Origin: Acinetobacter sp. ANC 3929
GTDB lineage: Bacteria; Pseudomonadota; Gammaproteobacteria; Pseudomonadales; Moraxellaceae
Direction: 5' to 3'
Assembly (NCBI RefSeq): GCF_000369405.1
Contig: NZ_KB849994.1
Coordinates: 555,942 to 619,941 of the forward strand
DNA length: 64,000 bases
The translations under genes and the position numbers were made by a program. Below, in pieces: positions 1-6,730 of this stretch (position 1 is its first letter; each line of letters starts with the position of its first letter). The notes below the pieces were generated by a model. The model worked only from the letters and a program-made list of their open reading frames with translations, searched no databases and had not been told where the DNA came from.

Positions 1-61
1 AAAAAGCAGCAACAATCACATTTTGTTCTAATACTTGTAATTCATTAACTTGTGCATTCAT
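1..61 (-). CDS. Start of an unidentified phage early protein (partial)
   Basis: Only the first 20 codons lie in the window (MNAQVNELQV then LEQNVIVAAF); the gene runs off the left edge. A good AAAGG ribosome binding site sits just upstream of the ATG at 61-59. It is the most distal visible gene of the leftward operon that begins near 1907. In lambda-like phages this position often holds recombination functions, but 20 residues are too few to assign one. Confidence 0.6.
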   Translation of the reverse strand, partial: MNAQVNELQVLEQNVIVAAF

Positions 62-62
62 G

Positions 63-377
63 TTAATCGCCTTTATATTTTGCATTGGTATAAATAGGTG
101 AGTCCTTCAAAACTCGCTCTATAACTTGAATTTGTTTAGGTGCGTCTGGACCACATTTATAGTTGGGTTCCTGTTCACCAATAGGTGTGCAGTGCTGGAT
201 TGTTAAAGGCCATTTACGCCAAGACTTTCCTAAATCACACCAGTAAAAAATCTGATTTCTTGCAACTTTCAATGACCATTCAGAACCACCGAAAGTGCTG
301 TAGTGGGTTGCTTCTTCTTTCTCGCCAATTGAATAACCGAATTGCTCAAGAAAGCTTTGAGGGAAAATAGTTCCCAT
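63..377 (-). CDS. Hypothetical phage early protein, 104 aa
   Basis: A 104-residue soluble protein, rich in aromatic residues (IFYWCD, SWRKWP), with no family that I recognise. I chose the ATG at 377-375 because a GAGG motif lies five bases upstream; an in-frame GTG two codons earlier has no such signal. It starts eight bases after the stop of the small zinc-ribbon gene and ends one base before the next gene, so it is clearly part of the leftward operon. The product is probably made early after induction or infection. Function unknown. Confidence 0.65.
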   Translation of the reverse strand: MGTIFPQSFLEQFGYSIGEKEEATHYSTFGGSEWSLKVARNQIFYWCDLGKSWRKWPLTIQHCTPIGEQEPNYKCGPDAPKQIQVIERVLKDSPIYTNAKYKGD

Positions 378-384
378 AGACACC

Positions 385-546
385 TCACGTTACAGAGCAA
401 CTCCATACGTTTTGAGACCAGCCACATGAACATATCCATGAATATCCCTTGTTGTTGTGAAAGGGCACTTTGCGCTGAACTGAACGACCGCAGCTTTTAC
501 AGGTAGTGTAATCAACACTAAAAATCGGCTGTTTCGACTTAATCAT
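385..546 (-). CDS. Small zinc-ribbon-like phage protein, 53 aa
   Basis: A 53-residue ORF with four appropriately spaced cysteines: a CKSCGR knuckle near residues 16-21 and CSCGW near 39-43, followed by one more cysteine at residue 50. This is the pattern of a small zinc ribbon. The ATG (546-544) overlaps the TAA of the upstream membrane-protein gene by several bases, which suggests translational coupling, and the stop is eight bases before the next ATG. Many phages encode such mini zinc fingers in their early operons; the partner (nucleic acid or host protein) cannot be told from sequence. Confidence 0.65.
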   Translation of the reverse strand: MIKSKQPIFSVDYTTCKSCGRSVQRKVPFHNNKGYSWICSCGWSQNVWSCSVT

Positions 547-811
547 GTTGGGCACCAACTCGAGCCGTCATTTCTACGACTTCGCCTTTTTCTAATTGTT
601 GAATAAGGGCTTGGGTTTCTAACTCTTCTTTAGCCTGGTAATACGCTGCAATGTGAAGAACCAAACCAATAAATGAAATGCACATCACCAATACAGCAAG
701 CAATGCAAAAGACTGGATAGCCACAGTTTTGATCGTGGTGAACTTCTTAGTGTTCTGGCGTTTGATTAAACGTGCAATGAACTGGTTGTGAGTTAGAGTG
801 TTGTTATCCAT
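539..811 (-). CDS. Phage single-pass membrane protein, 90 aa
   Basis: The protein has a basic N-terminal part (about 30 residues, several Lys/Arg), one strong hydrophobic segment (roughly residues 31-55, SFALLAVLVMCISFIGLVLH) and a charged, probably helical C-terminus with many Glu/Gln. I chose the ATG at 811-809, which has a GGAGG motif seven bases upstream; the in-frame TTG two codons earlier overlaps the previous stop. It lies between the repeat protein and the zinc-ribbon gene in the leftward operon. No homologous family recognised; an inner-membrane early protein is the most that can be said. Confidence 0.6.
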   Translation of the reverse strand: MDNNTLTHNQFIARLIKRQNTKKFTTIKTVAIQSFALLAVLVMCISFIGLVLHIAAYYQAKEELETQALIQQLEKGEVVEMTARVGAQHD

Positions 812-813
812 GA

Positions 814-1842
814 TCAAGCCTCCACTTCAACGAATTCGCAATTCTCGTCCAATTGATACCAGGTATTAGCTTTAATACCGTTCTCACCAACCTTAGAAGC
901 GCGGATATGGATAATTTCATCTTGTGTGTTGCGATAAGTTAGAACTATTGCACCCGACTCGCATGCCATAGCTTTATTATTCCAACCTAGACCGCATGCA
1001 ACAGAATGCTTTCCAGTAGCCGAAGCAGCACCGTATTCGCCAGTAGCCGAAGCAGCACCGCGATAGCCAGTAGCCGAAGCAGCACCGCGATAGCCAGTAG
1101 CCGAAGCTGCACCGCGATTGCCAGTAGCCGAAGCTGCACCTTGATTGCCAGTAGCCGAAGCTGCACCGCGATTGCCAGTAGCCGAAGCTGCACCTTGATT
1201 GCCAGTAGCCGAAGCTGCACCTTGATAGCCAGTAGCCGAAGCTGCACCTTGATTGCCAGTAGCCGAAGCTGCACCTTGATAGCCAGTAGCCGAAGCTGCA
1301 CCATATTCGCCAGTAGCCGAAGCTGCACCATATTCGCCAGTAGCCGAAGCTGCACCGCGATTGCCAGTAGCCGAAGCTGCACCGCGATTGCCAGTAGCCA
1401 AAGCTGCACCGCGATTGCCAGTAGCCGAAGCTGCACCGCGATTGCCAGTAGCCGAAGCTGCACCTTGATTGCCAGTAGCCGAAGCAGGTGATTCGGCATC
1501 AATAGGTGTGCATTTGCTAAATGTGTAGTCGATAGCAAACTTAACTAGATCAGCAATACCAATTTCAAATTTGATAGAAATTTCACGACTAGAAACTTTG
1601 GTGTCACCGCCATCTTCACGGCTTAAATCACCTGATTGTTCAACAACCGCATAGCGACTTTGTGAAGGAGGGTAGTAACCCAATACATCTAAAGGGTGTT
1701 CACATGCATGAAAACCTGAACCGCATGCTTTAACCTCACCTTCGTGCTTATATGTCTTTCCAATTTCATATTGGAAGCCACGACATTTAAGGTCTTTGTC
1801 AAATCCCTTGTACGTGGTGATTGTTTCTTGATTTTGTGTCAT
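814..1842 (-). CDS. DUF7666-like phage protein with 18 nonapeptide repeats
   Basis: The N-terminal ~110 residues (YKGFDKDLKCRGFQYEIG, then GSGFHACEHPLDVLGYY) resemble the phage domain DUF7666. A run of 18 consecutive nine-residue units of the form GAASATGxx follows, then a short C-terminal domain containing GLGWNNKAMACESG. Only the last two residues of each unit vary (NQ, NR, YQ, YR, EY, KH). I start at the ATG at 1842-1840 because the longer reading frame extends upstream through the leader hairpin. It is the first gene downstream of promoter PL, so CI should repress it. Repeat proteins of this type are common in prophages; their function is unknown. Confidence 0.75.
   Translation of the reverse strand: MTQNQETITTYKGFDKDLKCRGFQYEIGKTYKHEGEVKACGSGFHACEHPLDVLGYYPPSQSRYAVVEQSGDLSREDGGDTKVSSREISIKFEIGIADLVKFAIDYTFSKCTPIDAESPASATGNQGAASATGNRGAASATGNRGAALATGNRGAASATGNRGAASATGEYGAASATGEYGAASATGYQGAASATGNQGAASATGYQGAASATGNQGAASATGNRGAASATGNQGAASATGNRGAASATGYRGAASATGYRGAASATGEYGAASATGKHSVACGLGWNNKAMACESGAIVLTYRNTQDEIIHIRASKVGENGIKANTWYQLDENCEFVEVEA
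1006..1491 (-). repeat. 27-bp coding tandem repeat, 18 units
   Basis: Eighteen head-to-tail units of exactly 27 bp (486 bp in total) encode GAASATG plus a variable dipeptide. The repeat leaves all frames open on both strands over this stretch, so the long overlapping open frames here are artefacts. One unit has Leu instead of Ser (GAALATG). The core is almost invariant at DNA level while the last two codons vary, as expected of an array that is homogenised by slippage or unequal recombination. Confidence 0.95.
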
Positions 1843-1861
1843 ACTTATCTCACTCTTTGAG

Positions 1862-1899
1862 TAAAAGCTCCGCGTCGCCAAACTGTCGGGGCTTTTTTG
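1862..1899 (+). terminator. Hairpin with T-run between PL and its first gene
   Basis: On the plus strand AAAAGCTCCG pairs with CGGGGCTTTT and is followed by TTTTG, a rho-independent shape. For the leftward transcript it lies in the leader between PL and the ATG at 1842, so it could also serve as an antitermination or attenuation hairpin. Confidence 0.5.
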
Positions 1900-1913
1900 T
1901 TGTCTGTGAGGTA

Positions 1914-1978
1914 AATATCGCATTTCCGATATTATTAGTCAATAGGTAATCCGATATTTTTATAGAAATTCCGATTTT
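1914..1978 (-). promoter_or_regulatory. PL promoter with three CI/Cro-type operators (OL)
   Basis: On the minus strand TTGACT (1942-1937), a 17-bp spacer and GATATT (1919-1914) form a sigma-70 promoter. Three dyads with a six-base spacer overlap it: 1914-1933 is a perfect AATATCG-N6-CGATATT; 1939-1958 is CAATAG-N6-CGATAT; 1959-1978 is TATAG-N6-CGATT. The same half-site and layout recur at 3299-3365 between cI and cro. By analogy with lambda these are OL1-3 controlling the leftward early operon. Confidence 0.75.
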
Positions 1979-1993
1979 TTATGTTTTAATAGA

Positions 1994-2020
1994 CAAAAGA
2001 AAACCCACACTGGGTGGGTT
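1994..2020 (-). terminator. Terminator of the repressor operon
   Basis: On the minus strand AACCCAC and GTGGGTT form a 7-bp stem with a five-base loop, followed by TTTCTTTT. It lies 48 bases beyond the stop of the 2068-2562 gene and would end the cI transcript before PL. Confidence 0.65.
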
Positions 2021-2034
2021 GGTTGGAGTTTGTT

Positions 2035-2148
2035 ATGAATAAAAATGAATCTTTAGTTGTTAAGCGTTTACTTTGGGCTACCATCTTTTTTAATAGTGTA
2101 ACTTTGATCTGTATGCTTATTATTCTCAGCCTTCTGGTAAAAAACTGA
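2035..2148 (+). CDS. Possible 37-aa hydrophobic membrane peptide, antisense to the repressor operon
   Basis: A 37-codon ORF with a strong Shine-Dalgarno (GGAG, six bases before the ATG at 2035). The peptide has a short basic N-terminus (VVKRLL) and a continuous hydrophobic stretch of over 20 residues ending LLVKN, like small membrane proteins and type I toxins. It runs antisense across the last ~80 bases of the 2068-2562 gene. A hairpin lies in its leader. No convincing promoter is seen on this strand, and antisense of a membrane-protein gene can look hydrophobic by chance, so confidence is low. Confidence 0.3.
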   Translation: MNKNESLVVKRLLWATIFFNSVTLICMLIILSLLVKN

Positions 2149-2562
2149 AAAGTAAATAGTAACTAAAATTGAAATGGCAGCAAGTATCGATGCAATACAA
2201 CCAACAATAAAGGTTGGAGTCACTGTCCAATGGGGCTTGGAAGACTCTTTAATTTGCCTACCCAAAAGCTCATTACTAATCAATTGAATGGTTGGCTCTC
2301 TTATAAAACCATCATGACCTTCACCGCTCAAAAGCTTAACCAATTCCTCATCTGTTAGCGTTTTTATTTGATCATAGGAAAGATCAAGCATATTTAGATC
2401 AGGCATTTCTAAAACTTTAGTTTTCATTACATCTTCTTGAGACGTAGATTGAATAGTTTCATCAATAACCAGACTATCATAAGGTTTTTCACGATTAGAT
2501 AGACTTTTTACAGTATCTAGTGTCAATCTGCCAAGTTGTTTAGGCTTGTCTTCGTTATTCAT
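2068..2562 (-). CDS. Phage C-terminal membrane protein cotranscribed with cI
   Basis: A ~160-residue charged cytoplasmic region (many Asp/Glu, two LxxLxxDE-like stretches) precedes one hydrophobic segment near residues 120-145 (FIVGCIASILAAISILVTIY) and a short polar tail. The ATG at 2562 follows a G-rich binding site; a GTG at 2631 would overlap the end of cI and give a longer N-terminus. It lies directly after the repressor and so is probably expressed in the lysogen. In this position phages often carry superinfection-exclusion or Rex-like genes. That role is inference from position only; no family is recognised. Confidence 0.6.
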   Translation of the reverse strand: MNNEDKPKQLGRLTLDTVKSLSNREKPYDSLVIDETIQSTSQEDVMKTKVLEMPDLNMLDLSYDQIKTLTDEELVKLLSGEGHDGFIREPTIQLISNELLGRQIKESSKPHWTVTPTFIVGCIASILAAISILVTIYFSVFYQKAENNKHTDQSYTIKKDGSPK

Positions 2563-2614
2563 TCCCACCCCATCCCGAACCATTGTAATTACTGTATCGG
2601 GTTCACAGTTTTTA

Positions 2615-3289
2615 TTAGCTTTTCCTAACACGCTTTGGACGTGAACCGCCTAATGGTCTAAATGCATCAATCACTAATCCTACCAACTCCATACCCTCCT
2701 CAAATTCAATGATGTTTGGTTGAAAATTAGGGTTGAGTGCTTGTAAATATTTCCTCTCATCGCTTTCAATCACAAGCTTCTTGAAAGTTGCATCTGAATT
2801 ACTACGCACAACTACAAGATCTTCCGAGATCAAATCACATACTTGATAATTAGGATTTACAAGGATGTAATCACCATCGGCATAGGTTGGGTAATTACTA
2901 ACACCAACAACCCTTAAATAGAAACAACCATCTGGGTCATCAGCACTTAAAGGCGGCAACCATTCATTTATTTTATTTGGATCAATAGCTTCTACTGATG
3001 TCATTGTTCCAGCCTGAACCCACGAAAGAACAGGAAGCAATTTAGAGCTAATAGGTGCGACGTTATTATCCAGTGTACTAATAACACCTTTTTTAAGTTC
3101 TTCAGCCGTTACACCAAGCGCATTCGCTAACTCAAGAATAGATCCAGTAGATTTTGCATTACCAGTTTCTAAGTCGGATATAACAGACTGTTTTACACCT
3201 GATTTCTGAGCCAACTCCTTTTGAGTCATTTTCTTTGCTTTGCGAATAGATTTTAAGTTGTCGCCCAAAGTAGCCATAAATTTATCCAT
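2615..3289 (-). CDS. CI-like phage repressor (HTH + S24 peptidase)
   Basis: Residues 8-65 form an XRE-type helix-turn-helix (TQKELAQKSGVKQSVISDLE). The C-terminal half is a LexA/S24 dimerisation and autoproteolysis domain, with the catalytic serine in RVVGVSNYPTYADGDYILV and the lysine in TFKKLVI. This is the classic lysogeny repressor, probably inactivated by RecA-promoted self-cleavage. Its gene diverges from the Cro-like gene, and three dyad operators fill the space between them. A second methionine at residue 5 is an alternative start; neither has a strong binding site. Confidence 0.92.
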   Translation of the reverse strand: MDKFMATLGDNLKSIRKAKKMTQKELAQKSGVKQSVISDLETGNAKSTGSILELANALGVTAEELKKGVISTLDNNVAPISSKLLPVLSWVQAGTMTSVEAIDPNKINEWLPPLSADDPDGCFYLRVVGVSNYPTYADGDYILVNPNYQVCDLISEDLVVVRSNSDATFKKLVIESDERKYLQALNPNFQPNIIEFEEGMELVGLVIDAFRPLGGSRPKRVRKS

Positions 3290-3298
3290 CGTTACAAC

Positions 3299-3365
3299 TA
3301 TCGGAATTCTGATACATAATTCAATCGGTTTGGCTATTGAATAAATATCGGAAAACCTATATATT
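3299..3365 (+). promoter_or_regulatory. OR/PR region between cI and cro
   Basis: PR is TTGAAT (3337-3342), a 17-bp spacer and TATATT (3360-3365). Three operator dyads with a six-base spacer surround it: TATCG-N6-TGATA (3299-3314), CAATCG-N6-CTATTG (3322-3339) and AATATCG-N6-CTATATA (3344-3363). Centres are about 24 bp apart. A fourth half-site, TTATCG, lies at 3375. The layout mirrors PL at 1914-1978, including the shared CTATTGA block over the -35 region. Confidence 0.75.
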
Positions 3366-3390
3366 TAATAAAAATTATCGGAGATTTTGC

Positions 3391-3591
3391 ATGAATCAAT
3401 GGCAAAAGATGATCTCTGAGTTAAGGGAAAAGGGTCTAACTCAGACATATATCGCCACAGAAATAGGCTGTTCGCAAAATTACGTTAGTGATTTAGAGCG
3501 TGGCTTATGTGGGAAACGCCTTTCATATGAACTAGGAAAAAAACTAGAAATCTTATGGAAGGAAAATTGTTCAACACAATTAACCGCTTAG
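3391..3591 (+). CDS. Cro-like regulator
   Basis: A 66-residue helix-turn-helix protein; the HTH is GLTQTYIATEIGCSQNYVSD around residues 13-32. The ATG at 3391 has GGAG seven bases upstream; an open extension to 3337 would overlap the promoter and is unlikely. It is the first rightward gene, divergent from the repressor, which is the Cro position. It probably binds the same TTCCGATA-type operators and favours lytic growth. Its 3' end overlaps slightly with upstream codons of the next open frame but not with its chosen start. Confidence 0.85.
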   Translation: MNQWQKMISELREKGLTQTYIATEIGCSQNYVSDLERGLCGKRLSYELGKKLEILWKENCSTQLTA

Positions 3592-3599
3592 GAACAACC

Positions 3600-3974
3600 A
3601 TGAGCAAAGTATCAGCCGATTTAACTGCAAGAGCGAGAAATGAATTGACTCGGGTATTGCAAGCGCTTTCCTCAAGTAATCAAGGACAGCTTGCAGAACA
3701 AATAGGCTTAGACCCTAGCACATTATCTAGAATGAAAAATGATAAGAAATCCAATGGATTGACAGAGATTGAGAACTGTTTAGCTCTATTGGATGTTCTT
3801 GGATTCAAAACAGTGCCTAAGAAATATCGAATGATTAGCGAAGAAAAGCTTAATGCTCTTTTCGTGATGTCAAAGGCATGGATGGAAAGCAAGCAATCAA
3901 TTGACGATCTCTTTCAAGATGACATTGAAGATTTTGGAATGAGTTTTGAGCTTGGGTACAAAGAAAAAGCCTGA
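3600..3974 (+). CDS. CII-like transcriptional activator
   Basis: The 124-residue product has the phage CII pattern: ARNELTRVLQALS, then QLAEQIGLDPSTLSRMKND (helix-turn-helix), then LLDVLGFKTV. Lambda CII is 97 residues with the same layout. I start at the ATG at 3600, which follows AGGA by six bases. The position directly after cro and before the O-like gene matches lambdoid order. It is likely an activator of lysogenic promoters. No obvious CII direct-repeat site was identified. Confidence 0.75.
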   Translation: MSKVSADLTARARNELTRVLQALSSSNQGQLAEQIGLDPSTLSRMKNDKKSNGLTEIENCLALLDVLGFKTVPKKYRMISEEKLNALFVMSKAWMESKQSIDDLFQDDIEDFGMSFELGYKEKA

Positions 3975-4017
3975 TTTACGAGATCAGGCTTAGGTATTCA
4001 AAACATTGGAGTAATGA

Positions 4018-4899
4018 ATGAAATCAAATTTAGCATATGTACCACCTGATCCGCAAGGAGAGCTGGTTCCATTTCCAAAAGCTGAGCGACAATCTATGTC
4101 AAAGAAAGAAGAGGGCTATACCAGAATGCCTAACTCTTTAATTGACGACCAGGTAATGGCGCAATTAAACGATAAGGCCTTTAAATGCCTAATGCTCATA
4201 GTGCGTCAAACATCTGGTTTTGATCGTACAAATCACACAATAGCAATCAGCCAATTTCAAAAATACTGTGGCATAAGAAAACGTGACACGGTGATGGCAT
4301 GCATCAAGGAACTTGAAGACAAAAAAATCATTCTTGTTAATCGTAAAACTGGGTGCTTAAACGAGTATTCAATCAACCCAAACCAGTCCCACGAAACGGT
4401 ACTACCACTAAAAGGGACTAGTACCGTCAAAGGTGATGGGACTAGTACCGCGAAACGGGACGAGACCAGTCCCGTCAAACGGGGCACTAATAAAGAAACA
4501 CTTAAAGAAACACTTAAAGAAAATATATATGTCGTCTTTGAGTTCTGGAAAACAACTTTCAACAGCCAAAAAACCGTACTCACTGAAAAACGGAAAAAGA
4601 AAATCGAAGCTCGTCTTGAGCAAGGGTATTCAGTTGAAGACATCAAAAAAGCAATTCTGAATTGCTCGAAGTCTGATTACCACATGGGCAAAAATGATCG
4701 TGGCACTGTCTACAACGATATTGAATTGATTTGCCGTGAACCTGAAAAGCTAGACCGATTCATCAGCATGAGCACACCAGTTCAAGCAAAAACAACTCAA
4801 CCAGTTCTGGATAACAGAAACGTAAACGAAGCATGGGCAAAAACCCAGACTCATTACGAAAATGTTGATCCTGTTGAACTAGAGGAGTGGATGGTATGA
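4018..4899 (+). CDS. O-like replication initiation protein
   Basis: Residues ~35-120 match the winged-helix N-terminal domain of phage replication protein O (YTRMPNSLIDDQVMAQLNDK, then KAFKCLMLIVRQTSGFDR). A low-complexity linker (about residues 120-165) with repeated GTST/VKGD/TAKRD and KETLKETLKE motifs follows, encoded by origin-like DNA repeats, then a C-terminal domain likely to contact the helicase loader. Its stop overlaps the start of the DnaC-like gene (ATGA). Together the two genes resemble the lambda O-P replication pair. Confidence 0.85.
   Translation: MKSNLAYVPPDPQGELVPFPKAERQSMSKKEEGYTRMPNSLIDDQVMAQLNDKAFKCLMLIVRQTSGFDRTNHTIAISQFQKYCGIRKRDTVMACIKELEDKKIILVNRKTGCLNEYSINPNQSHETVLPLKGTSTVKGDGTSTAKRDETSPVKRGTNKETLKETLKENIYVVFEFWKTTFNSQKTVLTEKRKKKIEARLEQGYSVEDIKKAILNCSKSDYHMGKNDRGTVYNDIELICREPEKLDRFISMSTPVQAKTTQPVLDNRNVNEAWAKTQTHYENVDPVELEEWMV
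4384..4530 (+). other. Candidate prophage replication origin inside the O-like gene
   Basis: Two near-identical iterons, GGGACTAGTACCGTCAAA (4414-4431) and GGGACTAGTACCGCGAAA (4438-4455), are flanked by related copies beginning near 4384 and 4457 with the core CCAGTCCC(A/G)(C/T). An AT-rich tract with tandem AAAGAAACACTT repeats follows (4493-4527). Iterons followed by an AT-rich unwinding region inside O is the layout of lambda ori. Confidence 0.6.
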
Positions 4900-5639
4900 A
4901 TGCGATGTTCAATACTGAAATTCTTCAAAGCAAAACGGTATGTCCTGAACACAAGACTCAATTGATCGTGATGTTTGGTCGTGAGCAATGTCCAGCATGT
5001 GCAATTGAGTATGTGAAAGCGTCAAACAAAGAGCATGACAAACAAGTAAATCGCAATGTACGTGAACAACACTTTGCAGGTGCAATGCTTCCAAAACGTC
5101 ATGAGAACTCAGGATTCCGTAACTACTCTACTGAATTACCAGGACAGAAACTTGCGCTCAAACAAACTACTGATTACGCAAAAGAGATCATCAAGGGAAA
5201 AGTGGTCAATCTTGTAATGGTTGGCAGCACCGGTACAGGTAAAACCCATTTGTCATGTGCAACGGCAAGAACACTTTTGGCAAAAGGAAAATACGCTCGT
5301 TACATCACATCTGAGGATATGGCTCAGAAGATCATGAAAGCTTGGGATAAGGACACGAAAGATCAATCTGAAGCGTCAGTGATTTATGACTTCTCGCAAT
5401 ACGACTTATTAATTCTTGATGAGTACGGATTGCATGACAGAGAAAAGCGTTTGGAGCTTGTTCACAAAGTTCTTTACTCACGCTACGACGAAGCAAAAGC
5501 AACGATGCTTATTTCAAACATGACTCTAGATCAGCTCAAAGCAGACTTGGGAGATCGTCTTTGGTCACGCTTCCAACATGGCGGATTAACAGTCGTTGAG
5601 TGTAATTGGACTGATGGTCGAGTGGGAGGTGCAGCGTGA
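4896..5639 (+). CDS. DnaC-like helicase loader ATPase
   Basis: The N-terminus has a cysteine pair arrangement (VCPEH, then CPAC) suggesting a small zinc-binding domain. A AAA+ domain follows with Walker A GSTGTGKTH and Walker B LLILDEYG, as in DnaC/IstB-type loaders. The ATG at 4896 overlaps the stop of the O-like gene and has GAGGAG eight bases upstream. It probably loads the host DnaB helicase at the origin marked by the O-like protein. Confidence 0.85.
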   Translation: MNAMFNTEILQSKTVCPEHKTQLIVMFGREQCPACAIEYVKASNKEHDKQVNRNVREQHFAGAMLPKRHENSGFRNYSTELPGQKLALKQTTDYAKEIIKGKVVNLVMVGSTGTGKTHLSCATARTLLAKGKYARYITSEDMAQKIMKAWDKDTKDQSEASVIYDFSQYDLLILDEYGLHDREKRLELVHKVLYSRYDEAKATMLISNMTLDQLKADLGDRLWSRFQHGGLTVVECNWTDGRVGGAA

Positions 5640-6094
5640 ACCAAATCCCAACAATCACTCAAGTGAAGCAAGCACTTCACAAATTAGCTGAACAGAAGAA
5701 TAGACCGAGTTATGAGGTTTGTACTGCGAAAGAAGTGAAGTATGCACTAGAGAATGGATTAGAGCATCCACTGATTGATGAGTTGAGAGGGTTGATTGAG
5801 TTTAAACCTGAAGTTGTTGAAGTGGTTAGGACACATCGAGTCTCACACGCGAGATTAGTAAAACAACGTGTGTATCCAACAGCAGAACAGGCGAAAGACA
5901 TAGTTAATTGGATAAGGACTTATAGTGGACGTTTAGTCGATGTGGCAAGAATTGCAGGATGTGCTCATTCAACACTTTCTCTAATTAAATCAGGAACTAG
6001 ACACTCATTTACGCTAGACATGTACAACAAGATGAACAATGCACGCATGAGCTTAGAAGGCGTGACTAATCATGACAAGGAGCAAAGCCAATGA
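5636..6094 (+). CDS. Hypothetical phage protein with possible HTH, 152 aa
   Basis: Starts at a GTG overlapping the previous stop (GTGA), with a GGAGG binding site. The C-terminal third contains LVDVARIAGCAHSTLSLIKSG, which reads as a plausible helix-turn-helix; the N-terminal part is charged and helical. It sits between the replication genes and a set of small phage genes. I do not recognise a named family. A role in DNA binding is an inference from the HTH-like segment only. Confidence 0.6.
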   Translation: MNQIPTITQVKQALHKLAEQKNRPSYEVCTAKEVKYALENGLEHPLIDELRGLIEFKPEVVEVVRTHRVSHARLVKQRVYPTAEQAKDIVNWIRTYSGRLVDVARIAGCAHSTLSLIKSGTRHSFTLDMYNKMNNARMSLEGVTNHDKEQSQ

Positions 6095-6459
6095 ACGCGA
6101 TCCAATTCATTCAGCAGCACGGTTTTGAGAGGGCGAGGGAAGAATTAACCAAACTTCCTAATTCAAATGTTACTCACATGACTGACGATGCTCGCATGTT
6201 TGTTGATGAAAACAACCCATTGCTTGACGAGTTTCAGCGCAGTCAGATCAAAGACTTGATTTGTATTGAGGAGCTTAAGCGCCTCGTTGAGAGCCTTGAA
6301 CTGGTTAAAGAGTATGGCGGCATATCAATGGCAAAAAGACAGTGCGCTTGTTTTACAAATGCCTGTACAAGCGTTGGAGTGAAACCATCACCACGTCTTT
6401 CGGCTTTGCAACAAGCCATCGCAGACTACGAATCCATTTATGGAGGTGAGCATGTTTAA
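6091..6459 (+). CDS. Hypothetical phage protein, 122 aa
   Basis: Overlaps the preceding gene by four bases (ATGA), indicating coupled translation. The product is soluble and helical, with a ...CACFTNACTS... cysteine cluster near residue 84-92 and no recognised domain. The next gene begins within its last codons. Small proteins of this sort are common between replication and NinB-like genes in Acinetobacter phages; no function is assigned. Confidence 0.6.
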   Translation: MNAIQFIQQHGFERAREELTKLPNSNVTHMTDDARMFVDENNPLLDEFQRSQIKDLICIEELKRLVESLELVKEYGGISMAKRQCACFTNACTSVGVKPSPRLSALQQAIADYESIYGGEHV

Positions 6460-6730
6460 GGTCGGGGATAAGGTTGTTTTAATTGAAGGTGAAGATAGTC
6501 GAATCTTTGTTGTTGATTTTGCAGGATGGGATACAAATCTTTCTGTTACTGGCCTAGGTAAATACAAAGATATACGAGGATATGTCTGGGATAAGAAGTT
6601 ATTCAGATTGGCTACCAACGAAGAAATCGCAGCAGGCCACCGCATTGACTTAGAAGAATTAAGAGGCTGTGACACACCCCCAAATTGCAAGAAGCACAAA
6701 GAGAGGGTTGGCAATTATGAAACTAACTAA
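6452..6730 (+). CDS. Hypothetical phage protein, 92 aa
   Basis: The start MFKVGDKVVLIEGED with its GGAG six bases upstream is preferred over an ATG twelve bases earlier. The N-terminal half reads like a small beta-barrel (KVGDKVVLIEGEDSRIFVVDF), reminiscent of KOW/SH3-like folds in general terms only. It overlaps the stop of the upstream gene and runs into the HNH gene. No family recognised. Confidence 0.55.
   Translation: MFKVGDKVVLIEGEDSRIFVVDFAGWDTNLSVTGLGKYKDIRGYVWDKKLFRLATNEEIAAGHRIDLEELRGCDTPPNCKKHKERVGNYETN

Noticed and set aside
987..1538. Long open frames on both strands over the repeat
   Set aside because: They arise because a 27-bp repeat keeps every frame open; only the GAASATG frame has normal flanking sequence.
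3337..3390. Longer N-terminus for the Cro-like protein
   Set aside because: It would overlap PR and the operator; the ATG at 3391 has a clear ribosome binding site.
4384..4500. CRISPR array
   Set aside because: Repeats in the O-like gene are few, unevenly spaced and inside a coding region; they fit origin iterons better. No CRISPR array or cas genes are seen in the window.
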